The notes: a model not told the origin generated them from the letters alone. A DNA stretch of 11,518 bases from DASUMP01 sp036277635 (GCA_036277635.1 DASUMP010000006.1:1-11518), one strand, 5' to 3'. Shown: positions 1 to 6,584, counted from the stretch's first letter. Translations and numbers: made by a program.

Positions 1-1025
1 CGGTGCCACGCTGCCGCCGCGGCGAGCGCAGGTGACGCATCGAGCGCGTCGGCGACGGTGACTCCCGGATCCTCGGGGATCCTCGGCTCGAGCGGTTCGC
101 GGGCCAGCGCGCTGCGGAAGCCCACGACGTAGGTCGCCGCGATCGCGAGCGCGACACCCGGATCGTGCAACGCGTCGGCGACGCCGAGGACGGCCTGCGG
201 CATCGACAGTGCGTGCGTCCACCCGTACGGCGCGTGGTCGCCGGGTTCGAGGAGCATCGTCCACGACGCCGCGCGCAACAGTGCTCGGCCACGCGCGACG
301 ACATCGGTGCCTCCGGTGACCGGCGCGAGGCGCGCGGACGCGATCCCGCGCTCGTCGACGAACGACATCAGCGGGAAGATGAACGTGTTCGTGGGCTCGC
401 CGATCCGCGGCGTGGCTGCGACGGCCGCGAACAGCGCGTCGGGGCTCGCGTCGCTCCGCGACGTCTCGTCGACCCAGTGCAGGCGCCAGTCGGGGTAGCG
501 CGCGAGCTCGCGCGCGAGGCCGCGGAGCAGCTCCCCAGTGACCTCGCCGCGCGGCGCGACTCGCGGCAAGTGGTGCAAGAAGATCGGTCCGTGCGCAGCA
601 GCCGCGAGGCTGCGAACGATGTCGTCGGCGAGCAGCGCACGCAGGTCGACGGGTGCGACGGTGCGCCCGAGCCACTGCGCCGGCGCGTCGACCCCCTCGA
701 CGTCGCCGACCGCGATCGCGTCGCGCAGGCGCGTTGCGGCGGCCTGTGGGGAGTCGAACTCGTCGGGATCCGGCGCGGTCACGGGGCGCCCCCAGGCCGC
801 GTACTGCTCGCCGAGCATCCCGAGACGGCGGCGGGCGAGCGGTCGCGCGGTCGGGCGCACGAACGGCAGCAGCGCGACGCGCGCAAGGAGTTCGAGCGGC
901 GCGTGGAGCACGAACGAGTCGGCGGGCTCGTGCCGTGGAACGGCGAGGATCTGGCCGACGTCAGTGGCGAGCGCGTAGTCGGACACGCCGGCAGGTGAAC
1001 GAAGGATCGGGGTGGTCGTGGTCAT
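1..1025 (-). CDS. Unrecognised protein, probable SoxR target (3' end beyond window)
   Basis: An uninterrupted reading frame of 341 codons runs leftward from an ATG at 1025 and leaves the window with no stop. Its codons end strongly in G/C, as in the neighbouring genes. I do not recognise the family. The visible part is rich in Ala, Leu and Arg and looks mainly helical. It has no signal peptide or obvious membrane segments. Histidine-bearing stretches stand out: GPIFLHHLPRV (about 146-156), RLHW (181-184) and DHAPYGWTHALSMPQ (263-277). These could be cofactor or metal ligands, but that is inference. It is divergent from soxR, and the shared 63-bp gap carries a SoxR-like operator in its promoter. 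The start is favoured because a -10-like hexamer lies 7 nt upstream, which fits a leaderless mRNA. A role in redox stress or in handling a redox-active compound is inferred from context only. Confidence 0.8.
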   Translation of the reverse strand, partial: MTTTTPILRSPAGVSDYALATDVGQILAVPRHEPADSFVLHAPLELLARVALLPFVRPTARPLARRRLGMLGEQYAAWGRPVTAPDPDEFDSPQAAATRLRDAIAVGDVEGVDAPAQWLGRTVAPVDLRALLADDIVRSLAAAAHGPIFLHHLPRVAPRGEVTGELLRGLARELARYPDWRLHWVDETSRSDASPDALFAAVAATPRIGEPTNTFIFPLMSFVDERGIASARLAPVTGGTDVVARGRALLRAASWTMLLEPGDHAPYGWTHALSMPQAVLGVADALHDPGVALAIAATYVVGFRSALAREPLEPRIPEDPGVTVADALDASPALAAAAAWH

Positions 1026-1032
1026 GGCGGCG

Positions 1033-1063
1033 ACCCTAAGAGTTAAAGTTCACTTGAAGTCAA
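1033..1063 (-). promoter_or_regulatory. MerR-type promoter of the unrecognised gene
   Basis: Read on the minus strand, TTGACT (1063-1058) and TAGGGT (1038-1033) are separated by exactly 19 bp. MerR-family activators such as SoxR work on promoters with this overlong 19-20 bp spacer. The -10 hexamer ends 7 nt before the ATG at 1025, so the transcript would start at or next to the start codon (leaderless). The -35 is a good match; the -10 is a TANNNT type. The site is inferred from pattern and spacing only. Confidence 0.6.
1042..1059 (-). promoter_or_regulatory. SoxR-like operator (SoxR box)
   Basis: The minus-strand 18-mer CTTCAAGTGAACTTTAAC matches the E. coli soxS-type SoxR box CCTCAAGTTAACTTGAGG at 13 of 18 positions, including TCAAGT and AACTT around the centre. 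It lies within the 19-bp spacer of the promoter for the leftward gene, where SoxR normally binds, and soxR itself starts 30 bp away on the other strand. It may also serve soxR autoregulation. Confidence 0.65.
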
Positions 1064-1088
1064 GCGATGATCGTGCGACGGTTGTCTC

Positions 1089-1574
1089 GTGCACACCGAC
1101 CTCCTCACGATCGGCGAGGTGAGCGAACGCACCGCCGTCGCCCCGTCGGCCCTGCGCTTCTACGAGGCGCAGGGCTTGATCCGCTCGAGCCGGACCCCGG
1201 CGGGCCAACGCCGCTACCCACGCGACGTGCTGCGCCGCGTCTCCTTCATCCGCATCGCCCAGCGCGTGGGGCTGTCGCTCGACGAGGTCCGCGACTCGCT
1301 CGCCCTGCTGCCCGCACAGCGCACACCGACGAAGGCCGACTGGGAGCGCCTGTCGCGATCGTGGCGCCCGCGCCTCGACGAGCAGATCGCCGTGCTCGAA
1401 CGACTCCGCGACGAGCTCTCCGAGTGCATCGGATGCGGCTGCTTGTCGCTGCGCGCGTGCGCGCTCTACAACCGCGACGACGCGGCGAGTGAGCTCGGCG
1501 CCGGACCGCGCTACCTCCTCGGCGACCGACCCGGCGACGTCACTCGCCCGTCGGCCCGAACCGTTCGGTCGTGA
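1089..1574 (+). CDS. soxR: Redox-sensitive MerR-family transcriptional activator SoxR
   Basis: This 161-residue protein matches SoxR in length and layout (E. coli SoxR has 154 residues). An N-terminal MerR winged-helix region (about 6-75) holds LTIGEVSERTAVAPSALRFY. A dimerisation helix follows (about 85-112), then the [2Fe-2S] motif CIGCGCLSLRAC with Cys113, 116, 118 and 124 in the CX2CXCX5C pattern that defines SoxR within the MerR family. The oxidised cluster activates target promoters in response to redox-cycling compounds or superoxide. The GTG start at 1089 puts the usual short leader before LTIGEV; no clear ribosome site precedes it. The C-terminal tail after 135 is Arg-rich and probably disordered. 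It is divergent from the unrecognised gene, with a SoxR-like box between them, and msrA lies downstream. No soxS is seen, so direct control of effector genes, as in Streptomyces, is expected. Confidence 0.95.
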   Translation: MHTDLLTIGEVSERTAVAPSALRFYEAQGLIRSSRTPAGQRRYPRDVLRRVSFIRIAQRVGLSLDEVRDSLALLPAQRTPTKADWERLSRSWRPRLDEQIAVLERLRDELSECIGCGCLSLRACALYNRDDAASELGAGPRYLLGDRPGDVTRPSARTVRS

Positions 1575-1658
1575 TGCGATCGATCGCGTGCCTTCGGCCA
1601 GCTGGTCATCGGCCGCCACGAGCGAAAGCCAGAACAGACGAAACGGGACGAGCACACG

Positions 1659-1701
1659 GGCCGCGCGGCCGATCGGCCGTTTCCCTCCGAACCGGGAACG
1701 G
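1659..1701. other. Stacked inverted repeats in the soxR-msrA gap
   Basis: The 202-bp gap between soxR and msrA (1575-1776) holds three touching symmetric elements: a perfect 12-bp palindrome GGCCGCGCGGCC (1659-1670), a perfect 14-bp palindrome CGGCCGATCGGCCG (1666-1679), and an imperfect stem CCGTTTCCC / GGGAACGG (1677-1685 with 1694-1701). The second palindrome is followed by TTT, so it could fold as a weak terminator for soxR, or the group could be an operator for msrA. No SoxR-like box or clear sigma-factor promoter is visible in the rest of the gap. Confidence 0.35.
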
Positions 1702-1776
1702 ACTGCCGGCGCCCGGCGTTGCTCCGGGCACGACGCCGTCGCAGCGAGCGGCGGCCACCAGAGGAGCGATCGAACC

Positions 1777-2298
1777 ATGGCCCACGAATCGGAGACCGCG
1801 ATCCTGGCCGGGGGCTGCTTCTGGGGTGTGCAGGACCTCCTGCGCAAGCTCCCCGGCGTGATCTCCACACGGGTCGGCTACACCGGCGGCGACGTCGAGC
1901 ACGCGACCTACCGCAACCACGGGACCCACGCCGAGGCGATCGAGATCGTGTTCGACCCGCAGCAGATCACCTACCGCGATCTGCTCGAGTCCTTCTTCCA
2001 GATCCACGATCCGACGACGATGAACCGGCAGGGCAACGACATCGGCACGAGCTACCGGTCGGCGATCTTCTTCACCACCGAGGAACAGCGCAGCATCGCC
2101 GAGGACACCATCGCCGACGTCGACGCCTCCGGCCTGTGGCCCGGGAAAGTGGTCACCGAGGTCGCACCCGCGGGCCCGTTCTGGGAGGCCGAGCCAGAGC
2201 ACCAGGACTACCTGGTGAAGCACCCGAACGGCTACACGTGCCACTTCGTGCGGCCGGGATGGAAGCTCCCGCGTCGCGCGGAGTCCGCCATCGACTGA
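1777..2298 (+). CDS. msrA: Peptide-methionine (S)-S-oxide reductase MsrA
   Basis: This 173-residue protein has full MsrA family length. MsrA reduces the S-epimer of methionine sulfoxide, free or in proteins, using thioredoxin, and so repairs oxidised proteins in the cytoplasm. The catalytic motif GGCFWG carries Cys14 near the N-terminus. GYTGG (34-38), IEIVFDP and FFQIHDPTTMNRQGNDIG (73-90) are family signatures. A C-terminal NGYTCHFVRPGW places Cys155 where the mycobacterial enzyme has its resolving cysteine. The frame is open further upstream to 1489, but the ATG at 1777 is preferred: conservation begins there and a GAGGAG ribosome site lies at 1761-1766. It follows soxR on the same strand after 202 bp, so it may have its own promoter. 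A shared oxidative-stress role is clear; direct control by SoxR is not shown. Confidence 0.96.
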   Translation: MAHESETAILAGGCFWGVQDLLRKLPGVISTRVGYTGGDVEHATYRNHGTHAEAIEIVFDPQQITYRDLLESFFQIHDPTTMNRQGNDIGTSYRSAIFFTTEEQRSIAEDTIADVDASGLWPGKVVTEVAPAGPFWEAEPEHQDYLVKHPNGYTCHFVRPGWKLPRRAESAID

Positions 2299-2325
2299 GT
2301 CCTCGGGCGCGACTCGGCCGGACGG

Positions 2326-3432
2326 CTACGCGCCCTTCGACCGGCCGGACGCCTTCGCCGCCGGGCGCAGCACGTAGTCCTCGGCCGCGTCGTCGTAGTC
2401 CATCTCGATGACGCCGCGCGCTCGCGCGGCGCGGCAGAACTGCAGGAACCCGCCGTACCCGAACCGCTTCTCGCTGAAGTCGGGTTGCTGCTTGCGCAGC
2501 TGCGTCTTCAGCCCGGAGAGGTACACGGGCGCCGACTTCTGGGCGAGCTTGGCGACGGTGTCGCGCAACAACGCGAACGCGGCCTCTTCGTCGGTGCCCG
2601 TCGACGGGAACGTCACCTCGGGATCGCCCTTGGCGCCACCCTCGGTGAGCTCGATCACCGCGCGATCGGCGAGGTTGCGGAGCAGCTCACCGAAGCCGCG
2701 GAACCCGTGGTCGGCCTCGTTGAACGTGGGGTCCTTGCGCAGGATCGTGCGCTTCAGCGACGACGCGAGCACGGGTCCGTTCGAGCTGCGCTCCAAGCCG
2801 GCGAGGGTCTGGGTGACGAGCACGTCGAGGTCGCGCTCGCTACGCGCCGGCGCGACCGTCTCCTCGACGGTCGCGTCGACCGCCGGAGACTGCTCCGCCG
2901 GCTCCTTCGCCTTCGTGGTCCGCCGTCGGGCGCGTGGCTTGCGGGGTTCACCCGCCTCGACACCTTCGAGACGCTCGTAGAACAGGAACTCGTCGCACGC
3001 GGGCGGGAGCAACGCCGACGTCGACGCCTCGATGCCGATCCCGATCACGCGGCGATTGAGCTCACGCAGCTTCTGCACGAGCGGCGAGAAGTCGCTGTCG
3101 CCGGTTCCGAGCACGAACGTGGTGATGTAGTCGCGCTCGAACGACAGCTCGATCGCGTCGACCGCCATCTTGATGTCGGCGGCGTTCTTGCGCACCGCGC
3201 CCATCCGCTGCGGCATCTCGATCAGCTCGACGTGGTGGCGCGTGAGCATGCGCCGATCCTCTTCGAACGCCGACCAGTCGGCGTAAGCACGCCGCACGAC
3301 GACGCGTCCGCGCTCGGCGAGCGCGTCGGCGATCGGACGGAAGTCGAACGACCCCCCCAACGATTCACGGGCGCCGATCGCGAGGTTCTCGTAGTCGAGG
3401 AAGAGCGCGATCCGTTCTTCGTCGTTCGCCAT
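2326..3432 (-). CDS. NYN-domain putative RNase with two OST-HTH/LOTUS domains
   Basis: This 368-residue cytoplasmic protein has an N-terminal NYN (LabA/PIN-like) domain at about 7-155. Visible acidic metal-site residues are in FLDYEN (Asp13, Asn16), AADIKMAVDA (Asp86) and GTGDSDFSPL (Asp112, Asp114), so the nuclease centre looks intact. A basic, Ala/Pro-rich linker (about 158-200) leads to two OST-HTH/LOTUS-like modules, about 201-276 and 283-358. Each has the helix pattern ending in a FRGFGELL or YGGFLQF turn and a following VIE strand. NYN plus LOTUS proteins are predicted RNA-binding RNases, with LOTUS domains linked to RNA (including G-quadruplex) binding. A GAGG site lies 6 nt before the ATG. 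It is the last gene of the antiporter, F420-enzyme, NYN cluster, 41 bp after its neighbour, and converges on msrA with 27 bp between the stops. The RNA target is unknown. Confidence 0.9.
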   Translation of the reverse strand: MANDEERIALFLDYENLAIGARESLGGSFDFRPIADALAERGRVVVRRAYADWSAFEEDRRMLTRHHVELIEMPQRMGAVRKNAADIKMAVDAIELSFERDYITTFVLGTGDSDFSPLVQKLRELNRRVIGIGIEASTSALLPPACDEFLFYERLEGVEAGEPRKPRARRRTTKAKEPAEQSPAVDATVEETVAPARSERDLDVLVTQTLAGLERSSNGPVLASSLKRTILRKDPTFNEADHGFRGFGELLRNLADRAVIELTEGGAKGDPEVTFPSTGTDEEAAFALLRDTVAKLAQKSAPVYLSGLKTQLRKQQPDFSEKRFGYGGFLQFCRAARARGVIEMDYDDAAEDYVLRPAAKASGRSKGA

Positions 3433-3473
3433 GCATTGCCTCGATCTGTTGGCGCTCGCGTGCGAGCGGTCGA

Positions 3474-4304
3474 TCAGTCGGAGAACTCGGGGAGGACGCG
3501 CTCGACGAACTCCGCGACTCGTTCGCGCCCTTCACCCGGCCACCCGCACACCAGGTAGTCGATCCCGACGTCGCGCATCGCGGCGGCGTTGCGGCGCACG
3601 TCGTCCCACGGTTCCGACAACGAGAGCGACGAGGCCCGGGTGATCGCGCGCGGGTCGCGTCCCGACGCCTCGGCGAGCTGGTCGAGGCGTGCAGAGAGCG
3701 TCGCGAGCTGTTCGGGCGCGCCGTAGGTGTGCCACACGTCGGCCCAGCGCGCCGCGATCGGCAGCGTGCGCCGTTGGCCGCTGCCGCCGATCCAGATCGG
3801 CGGGTGCGGGCGCTGGACGGGCACCGGACGGACCTGTGCGGCGTGGAGCTGGAGGTGTTCGCCGGCGAACGAGAACGGTTCGCCTGTCATCAACCCGGTG
3901 ATCACGTGCAGCGCCTCTTCGAGGAGGTCGAAGCGCTCGCCGGTCGACGGGAACGGGATCCCGAGGGCGCGGTGCTCGGGCTCGAACCACGCAGCACCGA
4001 GCGCGAGCTCGAGTCGGCCGTGCGACGCGTGGTCGACGGTGACCGCTTGGGTCGCGAACAGCGACGGGTGTCGATAGGTGACGCCGGTGACGAGCAAGCC
4101 GAGTCGGATCCGACTCGTGAGCGCGCCGAGCGCGGCGAGCGTGGTCATGCCCTCGAAGCAGTTGCCGGGACCTTCGCCGTACATCGGCTGGAAGTGGTCG
4201 AAGCCCCACGCACCCTCGAAGCCGAGCTCCTCGACGAACTGCGTGCGCGAGACGAGCTCGTCCCACTCGATCCGTTGCTGGGCCACATCGATACCGAACC
4301 GCAT
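3474..4304 (-). CDS. LLM-class F420-dependent oxidoreductase
   Basis: The protein has 276 residues from the ATG at 4304, or 279 from a GTG at 4313. It is a luciferase-like monooxygenase (TIM-barrel) family member of the F420-using actinobacterial type. Family signatures include MRFGIDVAQQ at the N-terminus, FEGAWGFDHFQP, the RIRLGLLVTGVTYRHPSLFATQAVTVDHASHG strand-helix unit (bulge region about 68-98), GRLELALGAAW, and the late PPIWIGGSGQRRTLPIAARWADVWH segment. The cofactor (F420 rather than FMN) is inferred from the subfamily; the substrate cannot be read from sequence. The ATG is preferred over the GTG because TACGGT lies exactly 7 nt upstream, fitting a leaderless start that would leave the GTG untranscribed. 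It lies between the antiporter (46 bp upstream) and the NYN gene, all on the minus strand. Confidence 0.92.
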   Translation of the reverse strand: MRFGIDVAQQRIEWDELVSRTQFVEELGFEGAWGFDHFQPMYGEGPGNCFEGMTTLAALGALTSRIRLGLLVTGVTYRHPSLFATQAVTVDHASHGRLELALGAAWFEPEHRALGIPFPSTGERFDLLEEALHVITGLMTGEPFSFAGEHLQLHAAQVRPVPVQRPHPPIWIGGSGQRRTLPIAARWADVWHTYGAPEQLATLSARLDQLAEASGRDPRAITRASSLSLSEPWDDVRRNAAAMRDVGIDYLVCGWPGEGRERVAEFVERVLPEFSD

Positions 4305-4311
4305 GAGCCGC

Positions 4312-4317
4312 ACCGTA
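4312..4317 (-). promoter_or_regulatory. Possible internal -10 for a leaderless LLM transcript
   Basis: On the minus strand TACGGT sits 7 nt before the ATG at 4304, the same arrangement as TAGGGT before the gene at 1025. Actinobacterial leaderless mRNAs often show a TANNNT element at this distance. No convincing -35 is visible, so this is tentative. Confidence 0.3.
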
Positions 4318-4350
4318 CCGCCGAGTCGGGGAGGCCGGCGATGAAGGTGC

Positions 4351-5673
4351 TCAGGTGCCGCGGCTCGCTCCGACGCTTTCCGACGCCGAGCGGTCGCGCC
4401 GGCGAGCTCGCGATCGGCGCCAACGCTCCCGGGTGCGGTCGAGCCGATGCATGACCGGAGCGGCGGTCACACCGTGGATGGCGATCGAACCCACGATGAT
4501 CACCGCGACCGTGGTCCACAGCAGGCGCTCGTCGGCGAACTGCTCGGCTGAAAGCGCGTACGCGAGGTAGTAGAGAGAACCGACGCCCCGGACACCGAAG
4601 AACGCGATCGCGAGTCGTTCGTCGCGCGGCGCCGGGCTGCGGTGCAGCGCGATCCATCCGCTCAGCGGGCGCACCACGAACAGCACGACCGCCGCGACCG
4701 CGATGACGCGCCACGACAGCTCTGAGAGGAGCCCCGCCGTGAGCGCGCCACCGAACATGACGAGCAGGCCCACGACGAGCAACGTCTCGGCCTGTTCGGA
4801 GAACCCGTGCAGCACGCGGTGATACGAGTGGCGCCGCTCCGCGGAGCGCAGCGCGACCGCAGCGACGAACACGGCGAGGAACCCGTACCCGTGGATCAGC
4901 TCGGTGACGCCGTACGCGAGGAACGTCGCCGCAAGCGCCACGAACCCTTGCGACGCGTTGGCGAGGGCGGCGAACGGCCCTGGTGGTCGGAACATGATGA
5001 CCGCGAGCAGCCAGCCGATCGTGAGACCCGCAAGCGTCGCGGCGCCGATTCGGTACCCGACATCGACCAGCAACCAGCCGCCGAGCCACGACAGGCCCGG
5101 CTCGCCGTTCGCAGCGAGATGCAACGCCGCGTAGACGAACGGGAACGCGAGCGCGTCATTCAGCCCGGCCTCGCTGGTCAGCGAGAAGCGCACGTCATCT
5201 TCTTCGTCGCCCTCGTCTTCCTCCACCGTCGGCTCTCCGACCTGGACTTCCGACGCGATGACCGGATCGGTAGGCGCGAGCACCGCGCCGAGGAGAAGCG
5301 CGCTCGCCGCACCGAGGCCGAGCAACACGGCGCCGGTCAGAGCGATGCCGACAATCGTGAGCGGCATCGCGATCGCGAGCAGTCGCCCGGTCGTCGCCCA
5401 TCGACGCCAACCGAACGGACGATCGATCTTCAGACCCGCGCCCATCAGCGCGACGATCACGCCCAGCTCGGTGAGGCGCTCGGTGACCTCGATGTGCTCC
5501 CACGGCCGCGGCGCATCGAGTCCGAGAGGGAGCGCGAAGACCGCGACCCCGAGGGCGACGAGCGCGATTGGCAACGAGAGCGGCCGGCGCGAGACGTATG
5601 CGGGAAGCCACGCCGCAAGAAGCGCCGCGAGTCCTGCGACTGCGAGCGCCAGCTCGTAGCGGTCGACGCTCAC
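4351..5673 (-). CDS. Na+/H+ antiporter, CPA1 (NhaP-like) family
   Basis: This protein of about 440 residues has roughly a dozen hydrophobic segments spread over residues 8-400, the normal layout for a CPA1 cation:proton antiporter of the inner membrane. APTDPVIASEV (about 133-143) and LTSEAGLNDALAFPF (about 165-179) are the ion-binding helices; the adjacent Asn-Asp in GLND is the CPA1 signature. Between them is a cytoplasmic acidic loop, EEDEGDEEDD, followed by VRF. GVRGVGSLYYLAYA is the conserved late segment. The tail (about 407-440) is Arg/Ser-rich and cytoplasmic. Function: exchange of Na+ or K+ for H+, for pH and salt balance. The frame also opens five codons earlier with TTG (5688); GTG at 5673 is preferred as the likelier start codon, although no strong ribosome site supports either. 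A SigF/SigB-like promoter lies just upstream, and two genes follow closely. Confidence 0.93.
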   Translation of the reverse strand: MSVDRYELALAVAGLAALLAAWLPAYVSRRPLSLPIALVALGVAVFALPLGLDAPRPWEHIEVTERLTELGVIVALMGAGLKIDRPFGWRRWATTGRLLAIAMPLTIVGIALTGAVLLGLGAASALLLGAVLAPTDPVIASEVQVGEPTVEEDEGDEEDDVRFSLTSEAGLNDALAFPFVYAALHLAANGEPGLSWLGGWLLVDVGYRIGAATLAGLTIGWLLAVIMFRPPGPFAALANASQGFVALAATFLAYGVTELIHGYGFLAVFVAAVALRSAERRHSYHRVLHGFSEQAETLLVVGLLVMFGGALTAGLLSELSWRVIAVAAVVLFVVRPLSGWIALHRSPAPRDERLAIAFFGVRGVGSLYYLAYALSAEQFADERLLWTTVAVIIVGSIAIHGVTAAPVMHRLDRTRERWRRSRARRRDRSASESVGASRGT

Positions 5674-5717
5674 GCGCGCCGCATCCAACTGGTGAGCGCG
5701 CTCGGCATCAGCAGCGC

Positions 5718-5743
5718 TTACCCCGACGGCCCATCAGCCAAAC
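5718..5743 (-). promoter_or_regulatory. SigF/SigB-like promoter for the antiporter cluster
   Basis: Minus-strand GTTT (5743-5740), a 16-bp spacer, then GGGTAA (5723-5718) match the actinobacterial general-stress sigma pattern (GTTT-N14-17-GGGTA). The predicted transcript start near 5710 gives a leader of about 37 nt to the GTG at 5673. The element lies back to back with the csbD promoter in the same gap. Confidence 0.5.
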
Positions 5744-5766
5744 GCGAGATCCGCGTGACGGTCGGC

Positions 5767-5792
5767 GGTTGCGGCGGAATGCAGGCGGGTAG
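5767..5792 (+). promoter_or_regulatory. SigF/SigB-like promoter for csbD-DUF2267
   Basis: GGTTG (5767-5771), a 15-bp spacer and GGGTAG (5787-5792) match the GGTTT-N15-GGGTA class recognised by SigF/SigB-type stress sigma factors. The predicted start near 5799 leaves a leader of about 32 nt with a GAGAGGAG ribosome site. CsbD was named as a SigB-controlled protein in Bacillus, which supports the reading. Confidence 0.6.
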
Positions 5793-5830
5793 TCGGCAGA
5801 TCCACACTCGCAACACGAGAGGAGCCCGAC

Positions 5831-6001
5831 ATGGGTGCCAGCGACAAGATCCGCAACAAGGTCCAAGAGACCAAGGGCAAGATCAAGGAAGGCGTCGGCG
5901 ACGCGACCGACAACGAGTCCCTCGAGCGCGAGGGCAAGGCCGACCAGGCGAAGGGCAACCTGAAGCAGGCCGGCGAGAAGGTCAAGGACGTCTTCAAGTA
6001 G
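5831..6001 (+). CDS. CsbD-like general stress protein
   Basis: This small 56-residue protein reads MGASDKIRNKVQETKGKIKE, then GVGDATDNESLEREGKADQA, ending KGNLKQAGEKVKDVFK. It is highly charged, without Cys, Trp or Tyr. The KIRNKVQETKGKIKEGVGDATDN start and the GKADQAKGNLKQAGEKVKD end are the CsbD family pattern, and the length is about right for the family (typically 55-70 residues). CsbD proteins are abundant under general stress in many bacteria; their molecular function is not established. A strong GAGAGGAG ribosome site lies 6 nt before the ATG. A SigF/SigB-like promoter stands about 40 bp upstream and a DUF2267 gene starts 48 bp downstream, so the two are probably co-transcribed. No membrane segment or signal is present. 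Confidence 0.93.
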   Translation: MGASDKIRNKVQETKGKIKEGVGDATDNESLEREGKADQAKGNLKQAGEKVKDVFK

Positions 6002-6049
6002 TCCATCCCGCAAGGGATCACGTACTCGCCGACCCTCGGAGCAGCACCC

Positions 6050-6583
6050 GTGAAGCACGATGATTTCGTTCGCAAGGTCGCAGGCCGCACGAACTTCACC
6101 CGTCGGCGCGCCGACGACGCGACCGTGGCGACGCTCACCGTGCTCGCGGAGGCGTTGAGCCCCGAGGAGACGCGTGATCTGCTCGCGCAGCTCCCGAAGC
6201 GGTACAAGGAAGCCGTCCCGATCGGGTCGGCGCCCCTTGCGATGCGACCGGTCGAGATGATCGCTCGTGTCGCCGACCTGATCGGCGACACGACGCTCGA
6301 CGAAGCGGAGACCATCGTGCGTGCCGTCTTCGCGACGCTGGACGAAGCGGTGAACGCGGGCGAGATGCGTGACGTGATCGGCGAGCTCGGCAACGAGTTC
6401 GCCGAGCTCTTCGGCCGTGCCCCGCTGCCCGAACCGGCGGCGGGTGCACGTGCCGACGAGAGCCACACCGTGGTCCCGTTCCTCCCTCGCCCGGTCGACG
6501 CCGTCGTCACCGCCGTCGTTCGCACCACCGCGAAGGCCGTGGGCGGCGTGCTCCACCGCGTCAGGCTGCGTCGCGCGGCGTGA
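6050..6583 (+). CDS. DUF2267 domain protein
   Basis: This 177-residue protein starts at GTG (6050) with GGAG about 8 nt upstream. It shows the DUF2267 pattern: an N-terminal MKHDDFVRKVAGR helix, an ATVATLTVLAEALSPEETRDLLAQLP unit (about 24-49), and a second, related helical unit (about 66-121) with DEAETIVRAVFATLDEAVNAGEMRDVI, both predicted helical and acidic. A proline/alanine linker (about 124-148) leads to an Ala/Val-rich C-terminal helix ending in the basic HRVRLRRAA. The biochemical role of DUF2267 is unknown; such genes often occur near stress genes in actinobacteria. It follows the CsbD gene by 48 bp and probably shares its SigF/SigB-like promoter. The C-terminal helix is weakly hydrophobic and basic, so membrane association is possible, but I would not call it a membrane protein. 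Confidence 0.88.
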   Translation: MKHDDFVRKVAGRTNFTRRRADDATVATLTVLAEALSPEETRDLLAQLPKRYKEAVPIGSAPLAMRPVEMIARVADLIGDTTLDEAETIVRAVFATLDEAVNAGEMRDVIGELGNEFAELFGRAPLPEPAAGARADESHTVVPFLPRPVDAVVTAVVRTTAKAVGGVLHRVRLRRAA

Positions 6584-6584
6584 A

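Noticed and set aside
67..86. Tandem pair of the 10-mer GGATCCTCGG
   Set aside because: There are only two copies inside a coding frame and no sign of a larger array. It is probably chance in GC-rich code.
494..499. GGGTAG hexamer on the plus strand, another possible stress -10
   Set aside because: It lies inside the leftmost gene on the opposite strand and no rightward gene follows it.
165..998. Plus-strand 277-codon open frame over the leftmost gene
   Set aside because: It is low-complexity and Arg-rich, with codon use unlike the neighbours. The minus frame from 1025 is longer, uninterrupted and has a good promoter.
1489..1776. N-terminal extension of msrA to an upstream start at 1489
   Set aside because: It would overlap the soxR end and adds a motif-free Arg/Ser-rich stretch. 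The ATG at 1777 has a ribosome site and begins the conserved region.
2485..3558. Plus-strand 357-codon open frame opposite the NYN gene
   Set aside because: It is a shadow with a biased composition; the minus-strand NYN and LOTUS motifs are convincing.
4807..6063. Plus-strand 418-codon open frame opposite the antiporter and across csbD
   Set aside because: It is extremely Arg/Glu/Asp-rich with no family pattern. It would cover the antiporter and csbD, which are both clear.
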